DNA of 64,000 bases from the NCBI RefSeq assembly GCF_039822285.1, contig NZ_JBAJEY010000002.1:248001-312000 (forward strand). The letters run 5' to 3'. This DNA is from Thiofaba sp039822285 (GTDB lineage Bacteria; Pseudomonadota; Gammaproteobacteria; Halothiobacillales; Halothiobacillaceae). The first letter of the stretch is position 1, and the number at the start of each line of letters is the position of its first letter. Under the pieces are notes generated by a model, which saw only the letters and a program-made list of their open reading frames with translations, searched no databases and was not told the origin of the DNA. A program made the translations under genes and the position numbers. Below, one piece after another: positions 53,103-62,120 of the stretch.

Positions 53103-53591
53103 ATGCTCTACCTGAAGCCGGGCGAGATCTACTTCGGGCGGAAGCACGCCATCCTGCGCACCCTGCTGGGGTCCTGCGTGGCCGTGACGCTTTGGCATCC
53201 GTCCCGCGCGGTCGGGGGCATGTGCCACGTGGTCCTGCCCCACAACCCCAAGGCCATCCCCGGCCGAGGGGGCGCCCTTGAGCCCGACCCGCGCTACGCG
53301 GACGGGGCGGTGGCCTGGCTGCTGGAGCGCGTGCGCCGGCTGGGTACCTGGCCGGCCAGTTATGAAGTCGGGGTCTATGGTGGAGGGGTGATGTTTGGGG
53401 CGGCCGAGCGGCGCGCCTCGCTCGACATCGGCCGGCGCAATGTCGAGGCCGTCGAGAGGGCGCTTGCGGCGAGTGGGTTCCGCATCGGCGAGCGCCGGGT
53501 GGGGGGCGAGATCTATCGCAACGTGACGCTGGACCTGCGTCTTGGCAAGGTCGGTGTGATTGAGCAGAGCGTCCTTGTGGATGCCTTGTGA
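53103..53591 (+). CDS. cheD: Chemoreceptor glutamine deamidase CheD
   Basis: A 162-residue deamidase. Catalytic Cys25 lies in LLGSCVAVTLWHP and His42 in GGMCHVVLPHN. FGGAERRASLDIGRRN-like features (GVMFGAAERRASLDIGRRNV) and the C-terminal strands also match the family. It follows MCP 2 by 32 bp. Confidence 0.93.
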   Translation: MLYLKPGEIYFGRKHAILRTLLGSCVAVTLWHPSRAVGGMCHVVLPHNPKAIPGRGGALEPDPRYADGAVAWLLERVRRLGTWPASYEVGVYGGGVMFGAAERRASLDIGRRNVEAVERALAASGFRIGERRVGGEIYRNVTLDLRLGKVGVIEQSVLVDAL

Positions 53592-53597
53592 GTCGGG

Positions 53598-54659
53598 ATG
53601 GGAAACATGAAAAAGGTTCTGATCGTGGATGATTCGGCGGTGATCCGCCAGGTCCTGGCCGAGGTGCTCGGCCAGGACCCGGACCTGCGCGTCATCGGCA
53701 CGGCCTCCGATCCCATCTTCGCCATGAAGCGCATGGAGCAGGAGTGGCCGGACGTCATCGTGCTGGACATCGAGATGCCGCGCATGGACGGCCTGACCTT
53801 CCTGCGCCAGATCATGGCCGAGCGCCCGACGCCGGTGGTGATGTGCTCCACCCTCACCGAGCAGGGTGCGGAGGCCACCATGCAGGCCTTCTCGGCCGGG
53901 GCGGTGGATATCGTGACTAAGCCGAAGATCGGCCTCAAGAGCTTCCTGCACGAGGAGGCTGCGCATCTGGTGCGCACGGTGAAGGCGGCCGCCGATGCCA
54001 GGCTGCGCCGCGTCCCCGGGGCGTCGGCCGCGCTCGCGGCCGGCAAGGTCGCCAGATCCGTTGCCCCGGCCGGTGTCCAGGCGCCCCCTGGCGGGCAGCA
54101 GGTCATCGCCCTGGGGGCGTCGACCGGTGGGACGCAGGCCCTGGAGGCTGTTCTCACCCGCCTGCCCGCCACCATGCCCGGCATCGTCATCGTCCAGCAC
54201 ATGCCGGAGAAGTTCACTGCGGCCTTCGCTGGGCGCCTCAACACCCTCAGCGCGCTCGAGATCCTCGAGGCGCGCGATGGTGACGAGGTGCGCCCGGGGC
54301 GCGCCTTGCTGGCCCCGGGCGGGCGGCACATGCGTCTCAAACGCTACAGCCGGGGCTACACGGTGGAGGTCTTCGACGGCCCGCCGGTGCGCCGCCACAA
54401 GCCTTCGGTGGACGTGCTGTTCGGCTCCGTGGCAAGGGTCGCGGGACCGCAGGCCACCGGCGTGCTGATGACCGGTATGGGGGACGACGGCGCCCAGGGC
54501 CTGCTGGAGATGCGCCAGGCCGGGGCCCTCACCTTCGCCGAGAGCGAGGAGACCTGCGTGGTGTTCGGCATGCCGCGCGAGGCGATCCGCCGCGACGCGG
54601 CCTGCCATGTCGTGCCCCTGCATGAGATCCCGGTGGCCCTGCAACAGGCTTGCCGCTGA
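53598..54659 (+). CDS. cheB: Chemotaxis methylesterase/deamidase CheB
   Basis: A 353-residue protein (350 if the second ATG at 53607 is used). Receiver: KKVLIVDDSAVIRQVLAEVL, phospho-acceptor in VIVLDIEMPRMDG. The linker leads to the esterase: Ser in LGASTGGTQAL, His in VIVQHMPEKFT and Asp in LMTGMGDDGAQGL. It removes receptor methyl groups and is activated by CheA. Confidence 0.95.
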   Translation: MGNMKKVLIVDDSAVIRQVLAEVLGQDPDLRVIGTASDPIFAMKRMEQEWPDVIVLDIEMPRMDGLTFLRQIMAERPTPVVMCSTLTEQGAEATMQAFSAGAVDIVTKPKIGLKSFLHEEAAHLVRTVKAAADARLRRVPGASAALAAGKVARSVAPAGVQAPPGGQQVIALGASTGGTQALEAVLTRLPATMPGIVIVQHMPEKFTAAFAGRLNTLSALEILEARDGDEVRPGRALLAPGGRHMRLKRYSRGYTVEVFDGPPVRRHKPSVDVLFGSVARVAGPQATGVLMTGMGDDGAQGLLEMRQAGALTFAESEETCVVFGMPREAIRRDAACHVVPLHEIPVALQQACR

Positions 54660-54674
54660 GGGGAGGATAAGGAG

Positions 54675-56423
54675 ATGCCGCAACTGTGCCTGCTTCATAT
54701 CGAGAATTTCGAGGATGACCGCATCCTGCTGTCCGAGCTTCTGCGTGCCGCGGGGATCAAGCCGGCCATCCACTATGCGACCAGCGTGGACGAGGTCGAT
54801 GCCTGTCTGCGCCGGGGAAGGCCGGACATCGTTGTCTGCGATCATCGGCTGCCCACGCTGGATGTGGTCCAGGTTCATGCCCGGGTGCGCGCCGTGGCGC
54901 CGGAGGTGCCGTTCATCGTCTTTTCCGCGCAGGATCTTGATGGCGCGGTGAAGGAGGTGGTGTCCGCCCCCGGGTGCGTCTTCGTCAGCAAGGAGCGGGC
55001 CTGGATGCTGCCCCAACGGATCAGGGAGATGCGTGCCGCTCCGGAGGAGGAGGTTGACATCGCCGCGTTGCCGGAGAAGTGGTGCCCGGATGACGGAAAG
55101 GGGCCGTCGCCCCTCGACCGCCTGCAGTTCGAGCACCGTCTGGCTGACGTTCTGGTAGGCATGGAGGAGGGGCGCCACACCCTGTGCTTCCTGGATATCG
55201 ATCGCCTGCAGATCATCAACGATCTGTGCGGTCATGAAGGTGGGGATGCGCTGATCAGCGAGGTGGCCGGGATCCTGCGCGATGGCATCGGGCAGAGGCA
55301 TGTATTCGCTCACTTCGGCGGGGACGAGTTCGGCCTTCTCCTGCTCGACTGCCCCCTGGACGAGGGGGTGGCGATCGTGCGTGGGTTGCAGGCATGCGTC
55401 GTCGGCCATCGCTTCCGCTGGGATGGCAAGGTCTTCGATGTCAGCGTGACGGCCGGGGTGACCGAGCTGCATCCGGACTGCGGGACGGTCGGCGAGGTCA
55501 TGAGCGGGGTGGACAGCGCTTGCCATGCCGCCAAGGAGATCGGCCGCAACCAGCTGCACATCCATGATCCCCATGACCAGTCGGCCAGGCGCCGGCGCGA
55601 GCAGATGGCCTGGGTCCACCGCCTGCGCTGGGGGCTGGACGAGAGCGCCTTCGTGCTCTACGGCCAGGAGATCCGGGCCCTGAAGGGGGCGGGCCCCCGC
55701 CACTACGAGGTGCTGGTGCGCATGCGCTGCCCGGACGGGCGGCTGGCCATGCCGGGCGAGTTCATCCCCGCCGCGGAACGTTACGGACTGATGGTCGACC
55801 TGGATGCCTGGATCATCGAGCACTGCCTGGCCATGGTGCGCCAATGGGAGGAGCGCGGAGGCGAGGGTCTGCCGGCGTTGAACCTTGCCCTCAACCTCTC
55901 CGCCCAGTCGCTCTCCGACCAAGGGTTTCTCGAGCGCGTCATGGAGTTGGTCAAGGGCAGCGGGATCGCGCCGGAGCGGATCCATTTCGAGATCACCGAG
56001 ACCGCCATGGTGACCAATCTCGGCAATGCAGCGGTGTTCATCGAATCGCTGCGCGCGCTGGGCTGCCGCTTCGTGCTGGATGATTTCGGCAGCGGGCTCT
56101 CATCCTTCGCCTACCTGCGGGACATGCATGTCGACGCCCTGAAGATCGACGGGACCTTCGTGCGCGACATGGATCGCAATCCGCACAATGCCGCCCTGGT
56201 ACGGGCGATCAACCAGGTGGGGCAATCGCTCGGCATGGAGACGGTCGCGGAGTTCGTCGAGAACGAGTCGATCTTCGGCATGCTGGCCGAGATGGGCGTG
56301 GACCATGCCCAGGGGTATTGGATCGACATGCCTCGACCGCTCGAGGCGATCCTGGACGAGGGCGCCGCCCTGGCGGCCGCGGCATCCCCTGCGCGGGGCA
56401 TGTCCGGGGGGCGCCGGGCATGA
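54675..56423 (+). CDS. Receiver-GGDEF-EAL cyclic-di-GMP protein
   Basis: A 582-residue protein. N-terminal receiver with phospho-acceptor D56 (IVVCDHRLP). GGDEF domain with the intact motif at residues 215-219 (AHFGGDEFGLLLL) and no RxxD inhibitory site upstream. EAL domain with EVLVR, NLSAQSLSD, ITETAM, LDDFGSGLSS, LKIDGTFVRDM and AQGYWID, all phosphodiesterase residues present. It is the last gene of the che cluster, so CheA-dependent phosphorylation could adjust cyclic-di-GMP. GAGGATAAGGAG precedes the ATG. Confidence 0.92.
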   Translation: MPQLCLLHIENFEDDRILLSELLRAAGIKPAIHYATSVDEVDACLRRGRPDIVVCDHRLPTLDVVQVHARVRAVAPEVPFIVFSAQDLDGAVKEVVSAPGCVFVSKERAWMLPQRIREMRAAPEEEVDIAALPEKWCPDDGKGPSPLDRLQFEHRLADVLVGMEEGRHTLCFLDIDRLQIINDLCGHEGGDALISEVAGILRDGIGQRHVFAHFGGDEFGLLLLDCPLDEGVAIVRGLQACVVGHRFRWDGKVFDVSVTAGVTELHPDCGTVGEVMSGVDSACHAAKEIGRNQLHIHDPHDQSARRRREQMAWVHRLRWGLDESAFVLYGQEIRALKGAGPRHYEVLVRMRCPDGRLAMPGEFIPAAERYGLMVDLDAWIIEHCLAMVRQWEERGGEGLPALNLALNLSAQSLSDQGFLERVMELVKGSGIAPERIHFEITETAMVTNLGNAAVFIESLRALGCRFVLDDFGSGLSSFAYLRDMHVDALKIDGTFVRDMDRNPHNAALVRAINQVGQSLGMETVAEFVENESIFGMLAEMGVDHAQGYWIDMPRPLEAILDEGAALAAAASPARGMSGGRRA

Positions 56424-56436
56424 CCGCGGCCTGACC

Positions 56437-58905
56437 TCAGCCCGCCTCGCGCAGCACCAGCGCGGGTGGCGTGTTCAGCGTGCCGCGCAGGCTCAGCCAG
56501 CCGGCCGTCGCGCTGAGGGCGGCGCCAAGCAGCGGCGTGATGAGCCAGGGCAGGGGCGAGATGGGCAGCCATGCCTCCAGGATCAGGCGGCCCAAGCTTG
56601 CGCTGACGAGGGTGGCGGCGAGGGCGGCGAGCAGCCCGGCGAGCAGGCCGAGCAGGGCGTACTCGGTGACAAGCTGGCGGCGCAGCCAGCGGCGCGAGGC
56701 GCCGAGGGTGCGCAGCAGGGCAGTCTCGTGGCGGCGGGTGCGGGCGGTGCCGGCGGCGGCGTTCCACAGCACCAGCCAGGCGCTGATGAGCACGAAGCCG
56801 AGCACCAGCCCCACCGCGGCTTCGATGCGTGTCAGCACCTCGCGCACCTGGGTCAGCGCGGCGCGGATGTCGATGATGGTGATGTTCGGCAGCGCGGCCA
56901 CCAGTTGATCCGCGAGTCCGGCCTTGTCGTCCGGAAGGTGGAAGCTGGTGATCCAGGTGGCCGGGTAGCCGTCCAGCGCGCCGGGCGGGGCGGAGACGAA
57001 GAAATTGACGTTGAAGCTGTCCCAGCGCACCCGGCGCAGGTTGAGCACGGTGCCTTGCCAGTGCTCGCCGGCAATCTCGAACTCAAGCAGGCTGCCCAGT
57101 CCAATGCCAAGGCGCTTGGCAATGCCCTCCTCCACCGATAGCCAGTGTTGACCGGCCTCATCCGTGCGCCAGTGGCGCCCGGCGATGATGCGGTTGTCGG
57201 CAGGGTGGGTGTCGGTCATCGACAGGTTGAACTCGCGCTCGGCGAGGGCGCGCGCCCGTCCCTCCGCCAGCGGGCGCTCGCTGATGGGCTGCCCGTCGAT
57301 GCTCAACAGGCGCCCGCGGATCATCGGTCTGAGCACGGGGGGTGGCAGGCCGGCCTCGACCAGCAGGCGGCTAAGGTCGTCCTTTTGTTCTTCCAGCAGG
57401 TTGATGACGAAGCGGTTCGGCGCATCCGCCGGTAGGCGCGCTGCCCAGCCCTCGAGCAGGTCGGTGCGCAGGCTGAAGGCGAGGGTGAGAGCCATCAGGC
57501 CGAGGCCGAGGGTGGCCAGGGTGAGATGGGCGCGGCTGCCGGGCTGGGCCAGACGGCCGAGGATGGCTGCGCTTGCGGGCAGCCAGCGTCGCCGGGCGAG
57601 GAGGATGGGCAGGCTGGCGAGGAGGACCAGCACGAGTCCCAGGGCAAGCGCCCCGCCGAGAACGGCGGCGGTGAGGCGGGTCGGGCCGGCGATGACGGCG
57701 ACCAGTGACGCAAGCAGGATGATGCCGGCGGTCAGGGCGCTCCAGCCGGCGGGGCCCCAGGCAGGCGGCTCCAGATGGCGGCGCAGGATGCGCAGCACCG
57801 GCGTTGCTCGCAGGCGCAGCACGGCGGGCAGGGCGAAGGCGAGGGTGATGAGGGGGCCTGCTGCCAGGCCGAGCAGGGCAGGCAGGGGGCCGGGTGGGGG
57901 TAGGTCGGTGGGGATCACGCCCCGCAACAGCAGGGGCAGGAGCGGTTGGATGGCGTAGCCGAGGAGGACGCCGATCAGGCTGCCGAGCGCGGCGGTGGGC
58001 AGCAGGGCGAGCAGGGCGGAGGTGGTGATGAAGCCTGCCCTGGCGCCGAGGGCGCGCAAGGTGGCGGCGGCATCGAGCTGAGCGCGCAGGCGGTCCTGCA
58101 TGCCGATGCCGACCGCGAGCCCCGCCAACAGCAGGGCGAGCAGGCCGCTGACGCGCAGCAGCCCCTCCGCACGGCTCAAGGCCTCGCGCAATTCCGGGCG
58201 GGTCTCGTCCAGTCCCTCCAGGCGCTGGCCGCGCTCGGGGTGGCTTCGCGCGTAATCGGCAAAGGACTTCAGCGCCGCGGCGCCGCCGGCCAGGTGCAGG
58301 CGGAAGGTCGCGCGGCTGCCGAAGCCGAGCAGGCCGCTTGCGGCGAGGTCGGCCTCGGCGATCATCACCCGTGGGCCAATGGCGAACACGCTGGGGGCGC
58401 GGTCCGGCTCGCGGTCCAGTCGGCCGCCCGCCTGCAGGGTGAGCTGGCCGAGGCTGAAGGGGGCGCCCTGGTCGAGGCCGAGTGCAGCCAGGGCATCCGG
58501 TTCAAGCCAGGCCTGGCCTGCGGCCGGTGCGCGGGCCGTGGTCCCGTTCACGCGCAGCTCGCCGAGCAGGGGGTATTCGGGGCTCACCGCCTTGATCTCG
58601 ACCAGGCGTGCCCGCTCGGCGGCCAGAATCATGCTCGGAAAACTGGTGGAGGAGGCGCTGCGCAGGCCGAGGCGCTCCGCCTCGGCGCGGAAGTGGGGCG
58701 GGATCGCGTGGTCGGCGACCAGCACGAGATCGCCGCCCAGGGCCTCGGCGGCACCGTGCTGCAGCGCGCCGGACAGGCGTTCGGCGAAGGTGCTGACCGC
58801 CACCAGCGCGGCGACGCCGATGGCGAGCGCCATGACCATCCCGAAGGCCCGCTGGCGCTGGCGGCGGGCGTACCACAGCACCCCGCCGTTCATGGCTTGG
58901 TTCAT
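56437..58905 (-). CDS. FtsX-family ABC transporter permease (YbbP-like)
   Basis: An 822-residue permease from the ATG at 58905. An N-terminal transmembrane helix, a large periplasmic domain, three central helices, four more helices and a second periplasmic domain, then a C-terminal FtsX-type helical block (RHETALLRTLGASRRWLRRQ). This is the YbbP-type two-repeat layout. Together with the ATPase that overlaps it by 4 bp it forms a transporter or mechanotransmission complex. Beside a tesA-like gene, as in E. coli tesA-ybbAP. The substrate is unknown. Confidence 0.88.
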   Translation of the reverse strand: MNQAMNGGVLWYARRQRQRAFGMVMALAIGVAALVAVSTFAERLSGALQHGAAEALGGDLVLVADHAIPPHFRAEAERLGLRSASSTSFPSMILAAERARLVEIKAVSPEYPLLGELRVNGTTARAPAAGQAWLEPDALAALGLDQGAPFSLGQLTLQAGGRLDREPDRAPSVFAIGPRVMIAEADLAASGLLGFGSRATFRLHLAGGAAALKSFADYARSHPERGQRLEGLDETRPELREALSRAEGLLRVSGLLALLLAGLAVGIGMQDRLRAQLDAAATLRALGARAGFITTSALLALLPTAALGSLIGVLLGYAIQPLLPLLLRGVIPTDLPPPGPLPALLGLAAGPLITLAFALPAVLRLRATPVLRILRRHLEPPAWGPAGWSALTAGIILLASLVAVIAGPTRLTAAVLGGALALGLVLVLLASLPILLARRRWLPASAAILGRLAQPGSRAHLTLATLGLGLMALTLAFSLRTDLLEGWAARLPADAPNRFVINLLEEQKDDLSRLLVEAGLPPPVLRPMIRGRLLSIDGQPISERPLAEGRARALAEREFNLSMTDTHPADNRIIAGRHWRTDEAGQHWLSVEEGIAKRLGIGLGSLLEFEIAGEHWQGTVLNLRRVRWDSFNVNFFVSAPPGALDGYPATWITSFHLPDDKAGLADQLVAALPNITIIDIRAALTQVREVLTRIEAAVGLVLGFVLISAWLVLWNAAAGTARTRRHETALLRTLGASRRWLRRQLVTEYALLGLLAGLLAALAATLVSASLGRLILEAWLPISPLPWLITPLLGAALSATAGWLSLRGTLNTPPALVLREAG

Positions 58906-59573
58906 GATGGCCTCAGCCGACCTTGGTCGAGGCGCAGCAGACGGTCGCAACGCCCGGCCAGGGCCGGATCATGCGTGACGAGCAGGAGGGTCGCGCCGCG
59001 CTCGCGGTTGAGTTCGAACAAAAGCTCGATGATGCGCGCCCCGGTGGCTTGGTCGAGGTTGCCGGTCGGCTCATCGGCCAAGAGCAGGGGCGGTTCGAGG
59101 GCGAAGGCGCGGGCAATCGCCACGCGCTGTTGCTCCCCGCCGGAGAGCTGGGCCGGGTAGTGATGCATGCGGTGCGCAAGGCCGACGGTGGCGAGCAGAT
59201 CCCGGGCGCGTGCCGAGGGCGTGGGATGTCCGCCCAGGCGCAAGGGTAGCTCGACGTTTTCCTGCGCGGTCAGTCCAGGCAGGAGCATGAAAGACTGGAA
59301 CACGAAGCCGATCATGCGCCCGCGCAGGGCCGTGCGCTCGTCCTCGGACAACGGGCCGAGGGCTTGGCCGTCGAGCAGGATCTCGCCTTCCGTCGGGGTG
59401 TCGAGCGCTGCGAGCAGGCTGAGCAGGGTGGTCTTGCCCGAGCCCGAGGCGCCAACCAGGCCAACGCGCTCGCCGCGCGCAAGCTCGATGTTGATATCCT
59501 CAAGCAGGCGCAGTGGGCCGTCAGCGGTATAGACGGTCTTGCCGAGACCGCGGGTGTGGAGGAGTGCTTGCAT
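58902..59573 (-). CDS. ABC transporter ATPase (YbbA/LolD-like)
   Basis: A 223-residue ATPase: Walker A VGASGSGKTTLL, signature AQLSGGEQQRVAIARAF, Walker B LLLADEPTGNLD and the H-loop LLVTHDPALAGR. The ATG at 59573 is inside CATG, which also holds the start of the divergent esterase gene; an ATG at 59639 would overlap it by 68 bases. Homology to YbbA begins at residue 6. Confidence 0.9.
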   Translation of the reverse strand: MQALLHTRGLGKTVYTADGPLRLLEDINIELARGERVGLVGASGSGKTTLLSLLAALDTPTEGEILLDGQALGPLSEDERTALRGRMIGFVFQSFMLLPGLTAQENVELPLRLGGHPTPSARARDLLATVGLAHRMHHYPAQLSGGEQQRVAIARAFALEPPLLLADEPTGNLDQATGARIIELLFELNRERGATLLLVTHDPALAGRCDRLLRLDQGRLRPS

Positions 59574-60264
59574 GAGAGGTTTCTTGGTCGGTTCCTTAGT
59601 CCATAGATCATGGCTGGCGCTGGCGGTTCTGTGTATCACGCTCGTGGCGGGCCAGCCAGCCGCCCGGGCAACCGATGTGCTGCTGATCGTCGGCGACAGC
59701 CTGAGCGCAGGCTATGGGGTAAACCGGGAGCAGGCATGGCCGAGCCTGCTGCAGAAGCGCCTGCACGATGCCGGGCTGGACGTGCGGGTGGTCAATGCCA
59801 GCATCAGCGGCGAGACCAGTGCCTCGGGGCGTGCGCGCCTGCCCGCGCTGCTCGAACGGCACCGGCCGCGCTGGGCGGTCGTCGAACTCGGCGCCAATGA
59901 CGGCCTGCGAGGGCTTGCGCTCGACGCGCTGCGCGCCAACCTCAAGGCCATGCTGGAACGGGCGCACGCCGCCGGGGCCGTGCCCATCCTCGCGGGCATG
60001 CGCCTGCCGCCCAATTACGGATCCATTTACACGACCGAGTTTGCCGCCATCTATGCCGGGCTGGGGCGGGAATATGTGACGATCCCCTTCCTGCTGGACG
60101 GGGTGGCCGGCCAGCCGCAGCTCAACCAGCCCGACGGCATCCACCCGAATGCGGAGGGGCACCGCCTGATCCTGGAGAACGTATGGGCCGTACTCGCGCC
60201 GGTCCTGGGGGTGGGGCCGCAGGTTGAGGGTGAAAAGAAAACGATGTTAGACTCCCGGAAATGA
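59572..60264 (+). CDS. tesA: Periplasmic SGNH esterase (TesA-like)
   Basis: A 230-residue protein with a signal peptide (GSLVHRSWLALAVLCITLVA, cleavage near ARA). SGNH blocks: VGDSLSAGYG (Ser), the block II Gly, GANDGLRGL (Asn) and DGIHPNAEGH (Asp/His). TesA-type enzymes hydrolyse acyl thioesters, lysophospholipids and arylesters in the periplasm. Divergent from its usual partners ybbA and ybbP, with overlapping start codons. Its stop overlaps the next gene. Confidence 0.9.
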   Translation: MRGFLVGSLVHRSWLALAVLCITLVAGQPAARATDVLLIVGDSLSAGYGVNREQAWPSLLQKRLHDAGLDVRVVNASISGETSASGRARLPALLERHRPRWAVVELGANDGLRGLALDALRANLKAMLERAHAAGAVPILAGMRLPPNYGSIYTTEFAAIYAGLGREYVTIPFLLDGVAGQPQLNQPDGIHPNAEGHRLILENVWAVLAPVLGVGPQVEGEKKTMLDSRK

Positions 60265-60479
60265 GTAAATCCCCCTCCATGGGCCTGCCGCTCATCGGTG
60301 CCGGAAACATGTTCGTATCGATGATCGCCTCCGGCTTCATCATCGGATACCTGGTCGATGGCTGGTTCGACACGCGGCCCCTGTTCATGTTGATCATCGG
60401 GGGGCTGGGGGTGATCGGCGGCTTCCAGAAGGCCCACCAGCTGCTGAGGATGCAGGATCGTGCCCGGCAGCAGGGTTGA
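60261..60479 (+). CDS. AtpZ/AtpI-family small membrane protein at the head of the atp operon
   Basis: A 72-residue protein with two transmembrane helices (NMFVSMIASGFIIGYLVDGW and LFMLIIGGLGVIGGFQKAHQ), the pattern of the AtpQ/AtpZ-type F0F1 accessory family. Overlaps tesA by four bases and the following atpI by 20. An assembly or Mg/Ca-handling role is proposed for relatives but is not established. Confidence 0.72.
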   Translation: MSKSPSMGLPLIGAGNMFVSMIASGFIIGYLVDGWFDTRPLFMLIIGGLGVIGGFQKAHQLLRMQDRARQQG

Positions 60480-60828
60480 TCTGCTTGCCCGCCGGCTGAT
60501 GCTGGCGCAGCTGAGCGCCACCGCGGTGCTGGGGCTGCTCTGGGGGGGGCTCGGACATTATTTCGACGGGCTGGCCGTGATCTACGGCGGGCTCGTCAGC
60601 ATGGTGCTCGCGTGGTTGCACAAGCGCGGCGTTCGCAAGGCCGAACAGCGCGCCATCCATGACCCGAAGGGCAGCATGCTCGTTTTGTACGTGGGCGCGG
60701 TCGTGCGTTTCCTGCTCCTCATCGGCCTGCTTGGGCTCGGGATGGGATTGCTGAAGCTGCCGGCGCTGCCCTTGTTCGCAGGTTTCGTGCTCGCGCAGCT
60801 GGGGTTCCTGGCTGTCGCGCGGCGCTAG
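60460..60828 (+). CDS. atpI: ATP synthase subunit I (AtpI)
   Basis: A 122-residue membrane protein with four hydrophobic helices (AQLSATAVLGLLWGGLGHYF, LAVIYGGLVSMVLAWLHKRG, LVLYVGAVVRFLLLIGLLGL and PLFAGFVLAQLGFLA). The GTG at 60460 lies in the upstream gene. AtpI helps assemble the c-ring and precedes atpB in gammaproteobacteria. Confidence 0.85.
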   Translation: MPGSRVDLLARRLMLAQLSATAVLGLLWGGLGHYFDGLAVIYGGLVSMVLAWLHKRGVRKAEQRAIHDPKGSMLVLYVGAVVRFLLLIGLLGLGMGLLKLPALPLFAGFVLAQLGFLAVARR

Positions 60829-60861
60829 TTTTCGTCAAGCTTGGATTTGGGGAGTACAACC

Positions 60862-61686
60862 GTGAGCGCAGCGGAGAACTCGGGCGGCGGGTCCGTCGAG
60901 TACATTCAGCACCACCTTACCAACTGGTCGGTCGGCGAGGGTTTCTGGACCCTCAATCTCGATACCCTGGTCGTCAGCGTCATGCTCGGCGCCCTGATCG
61001 TGTTTGCGGCCATGCGTGTGGGGCGCAGCCTCCAGGTGGGGGCGCCGAGCGGCTTCCAGAACTTCGTCGAGATGGTGCTGGATTTCGTCGACAAGCAGGT
61101 CAAGGATTCCTTCGGTGGCAAGGACAACAAGCTGATCGCCCCGCTCGCCCTGACCGTGCTGGTCTGGGTGTGGCTGATGAACTTCATGGACCTGATCCCG
61201 GTGGATCTGGTTCCGGCCATCCTGCATGGCGCCGGCCTTGAGCACTTCAAGCTCGTGCCGACCACCGACATCAACACCACCCTGGCCATGGCGGGCGTCG
61301 TGTTCCTTCTGACCGTCTACTACAACATCAAGGTCAAGGGCGTCGTCGGCTATGCCAAGATGTTCCTGTTCCACCCCTTCGGCAAGTTCCTGATCCCGGT
61401 CAACGTCATCATGACCGCCATCGAGGAGCTGGCCAAGCCCCTCAGCCTTGGCCTCCGACTCTTCGGCAACATGTTCGCCGGCGAGCTGGTGTTCCTGCTC
61501 ATCGCCCTGCTGTCCGGCGCGGCGACGATCGGCGCGGCCCTGCTGATCTGGTTCCCGCTGCAGGTCGTGCTTGATCTGGGGTGGCTGCTGTTCCACATCC
61601 TCATCATCACGCTGCAGGCCTTCATCTTCATGGTGCTGACCATCGTCTATCTGGGCATGGCGCACGCCTCCGAAGATGACCACTGA
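60862..61686 (+). CDS. atpB: ATP synthase F0 subunit a
   Basis: A 274-residue membrane subunit. The GTG at 60862 has GGGGAG 7 bases upstream. The proton-channel Arg lies in PLSLGLRLFGNMFAGE; ALTVLVWVWLMNFMDLIPVD and HILIITLQAFIFMVLTIVYL are family segments. Forms the half-channels against the c-ring. Confidence 0.95.
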   Translation: MSAAENSGGGSVEYIQHHLTNWSVGEGFWTLNLDTLVVSVMLGALIVFAAMRVGRSLQVGAPSGFQNFVEMVLDFVDKQVKDSFGGKDNKLIAPLALTVLVWVWLMNFMDLIPVDLVPAILHGAGLEHFKLVPTTDINTTLAMAGVVFLLTVYYNIKVKGVVGYAKMFLFHPFGKFLIPVNVIMTAIEELAKPLSLGLRLFGNMFAGELVFLLIALLSGAATIGAALLIWFPLQVVLDLGWLLFHILIITLQAFIFMVLTIVYLGMAHASEDDH

Positions 61687-61750
61687 GTCGCTGATGACAA
61701 CCACCTTTTCAACCCTTCACCTTCAACAAAATCCGTAAGGAGAACCGACG

Positions 61751-62044
61751 ATGAACGCTGACATGATCGCGATGATTTATGCCTACACTGCCGTAGGCGT
61801 GGGCGTGATTCTTGCCGCTGCTGGCCTGGGCTCGGCCATTGGCTGGGGCCTGATCTGCTCCAAGACCCTCGAAGGTATTGCTCGTCAGCCGGAAATGCGC
61901 CCGCAGCTGATGGTCAACATGTTCATCTTCGCCGGTCTGATGGAATCCTTCCCGTTCATCATCCTGGCCTTCGCCATGTGGTTCCTGTTCGCCAACCCGT
62001 TCGTGGGCGCCCTGCAGGCCGCCATCCAGGCAGTCGGCGGCTAA
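61751..62044 (+). CDS. atpE: ATP synthase F0 subunit c
   Basis: A 97-residue two-helix proteolipid. The polar loop is ARQPEMR (R45, Q46, P47) and the proton-binding carboxylate E65 lies in AGLMESFPFI. The ion-selectivity pattern (no Gln/Ser Na-site) suggests protons. AAGGAG precedes the ATG. Somewhat longer than the E. coli protein (79) owing to the C-terminal helix extension. Confidence 0.95.
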   Translation: MNADMIAMIYAYTAVGVGVILAAAGLGSAIGWGLICSKTLEGIARQPEMRPQLMVNMFIFAGLMESFPFIILAFAMWFLFANPFVGALQAAIQAVGG

Positions 62045-62120
62045 GACACGGGGAATCCTGGCGTGCGGGCCCTGGTGTCCGCGCGCAGTTTTCCTGTGTC
62101 CCCTAAAGAGGTAGGCAACC

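Noticed and set aside
53088..55985. 965-codon minus-strand frame over cheD, cheB and the GGDEF gene
   Set aside because: It spans several real genes on the opposite strand and has His/Asp/Gly-rich shadow composition.
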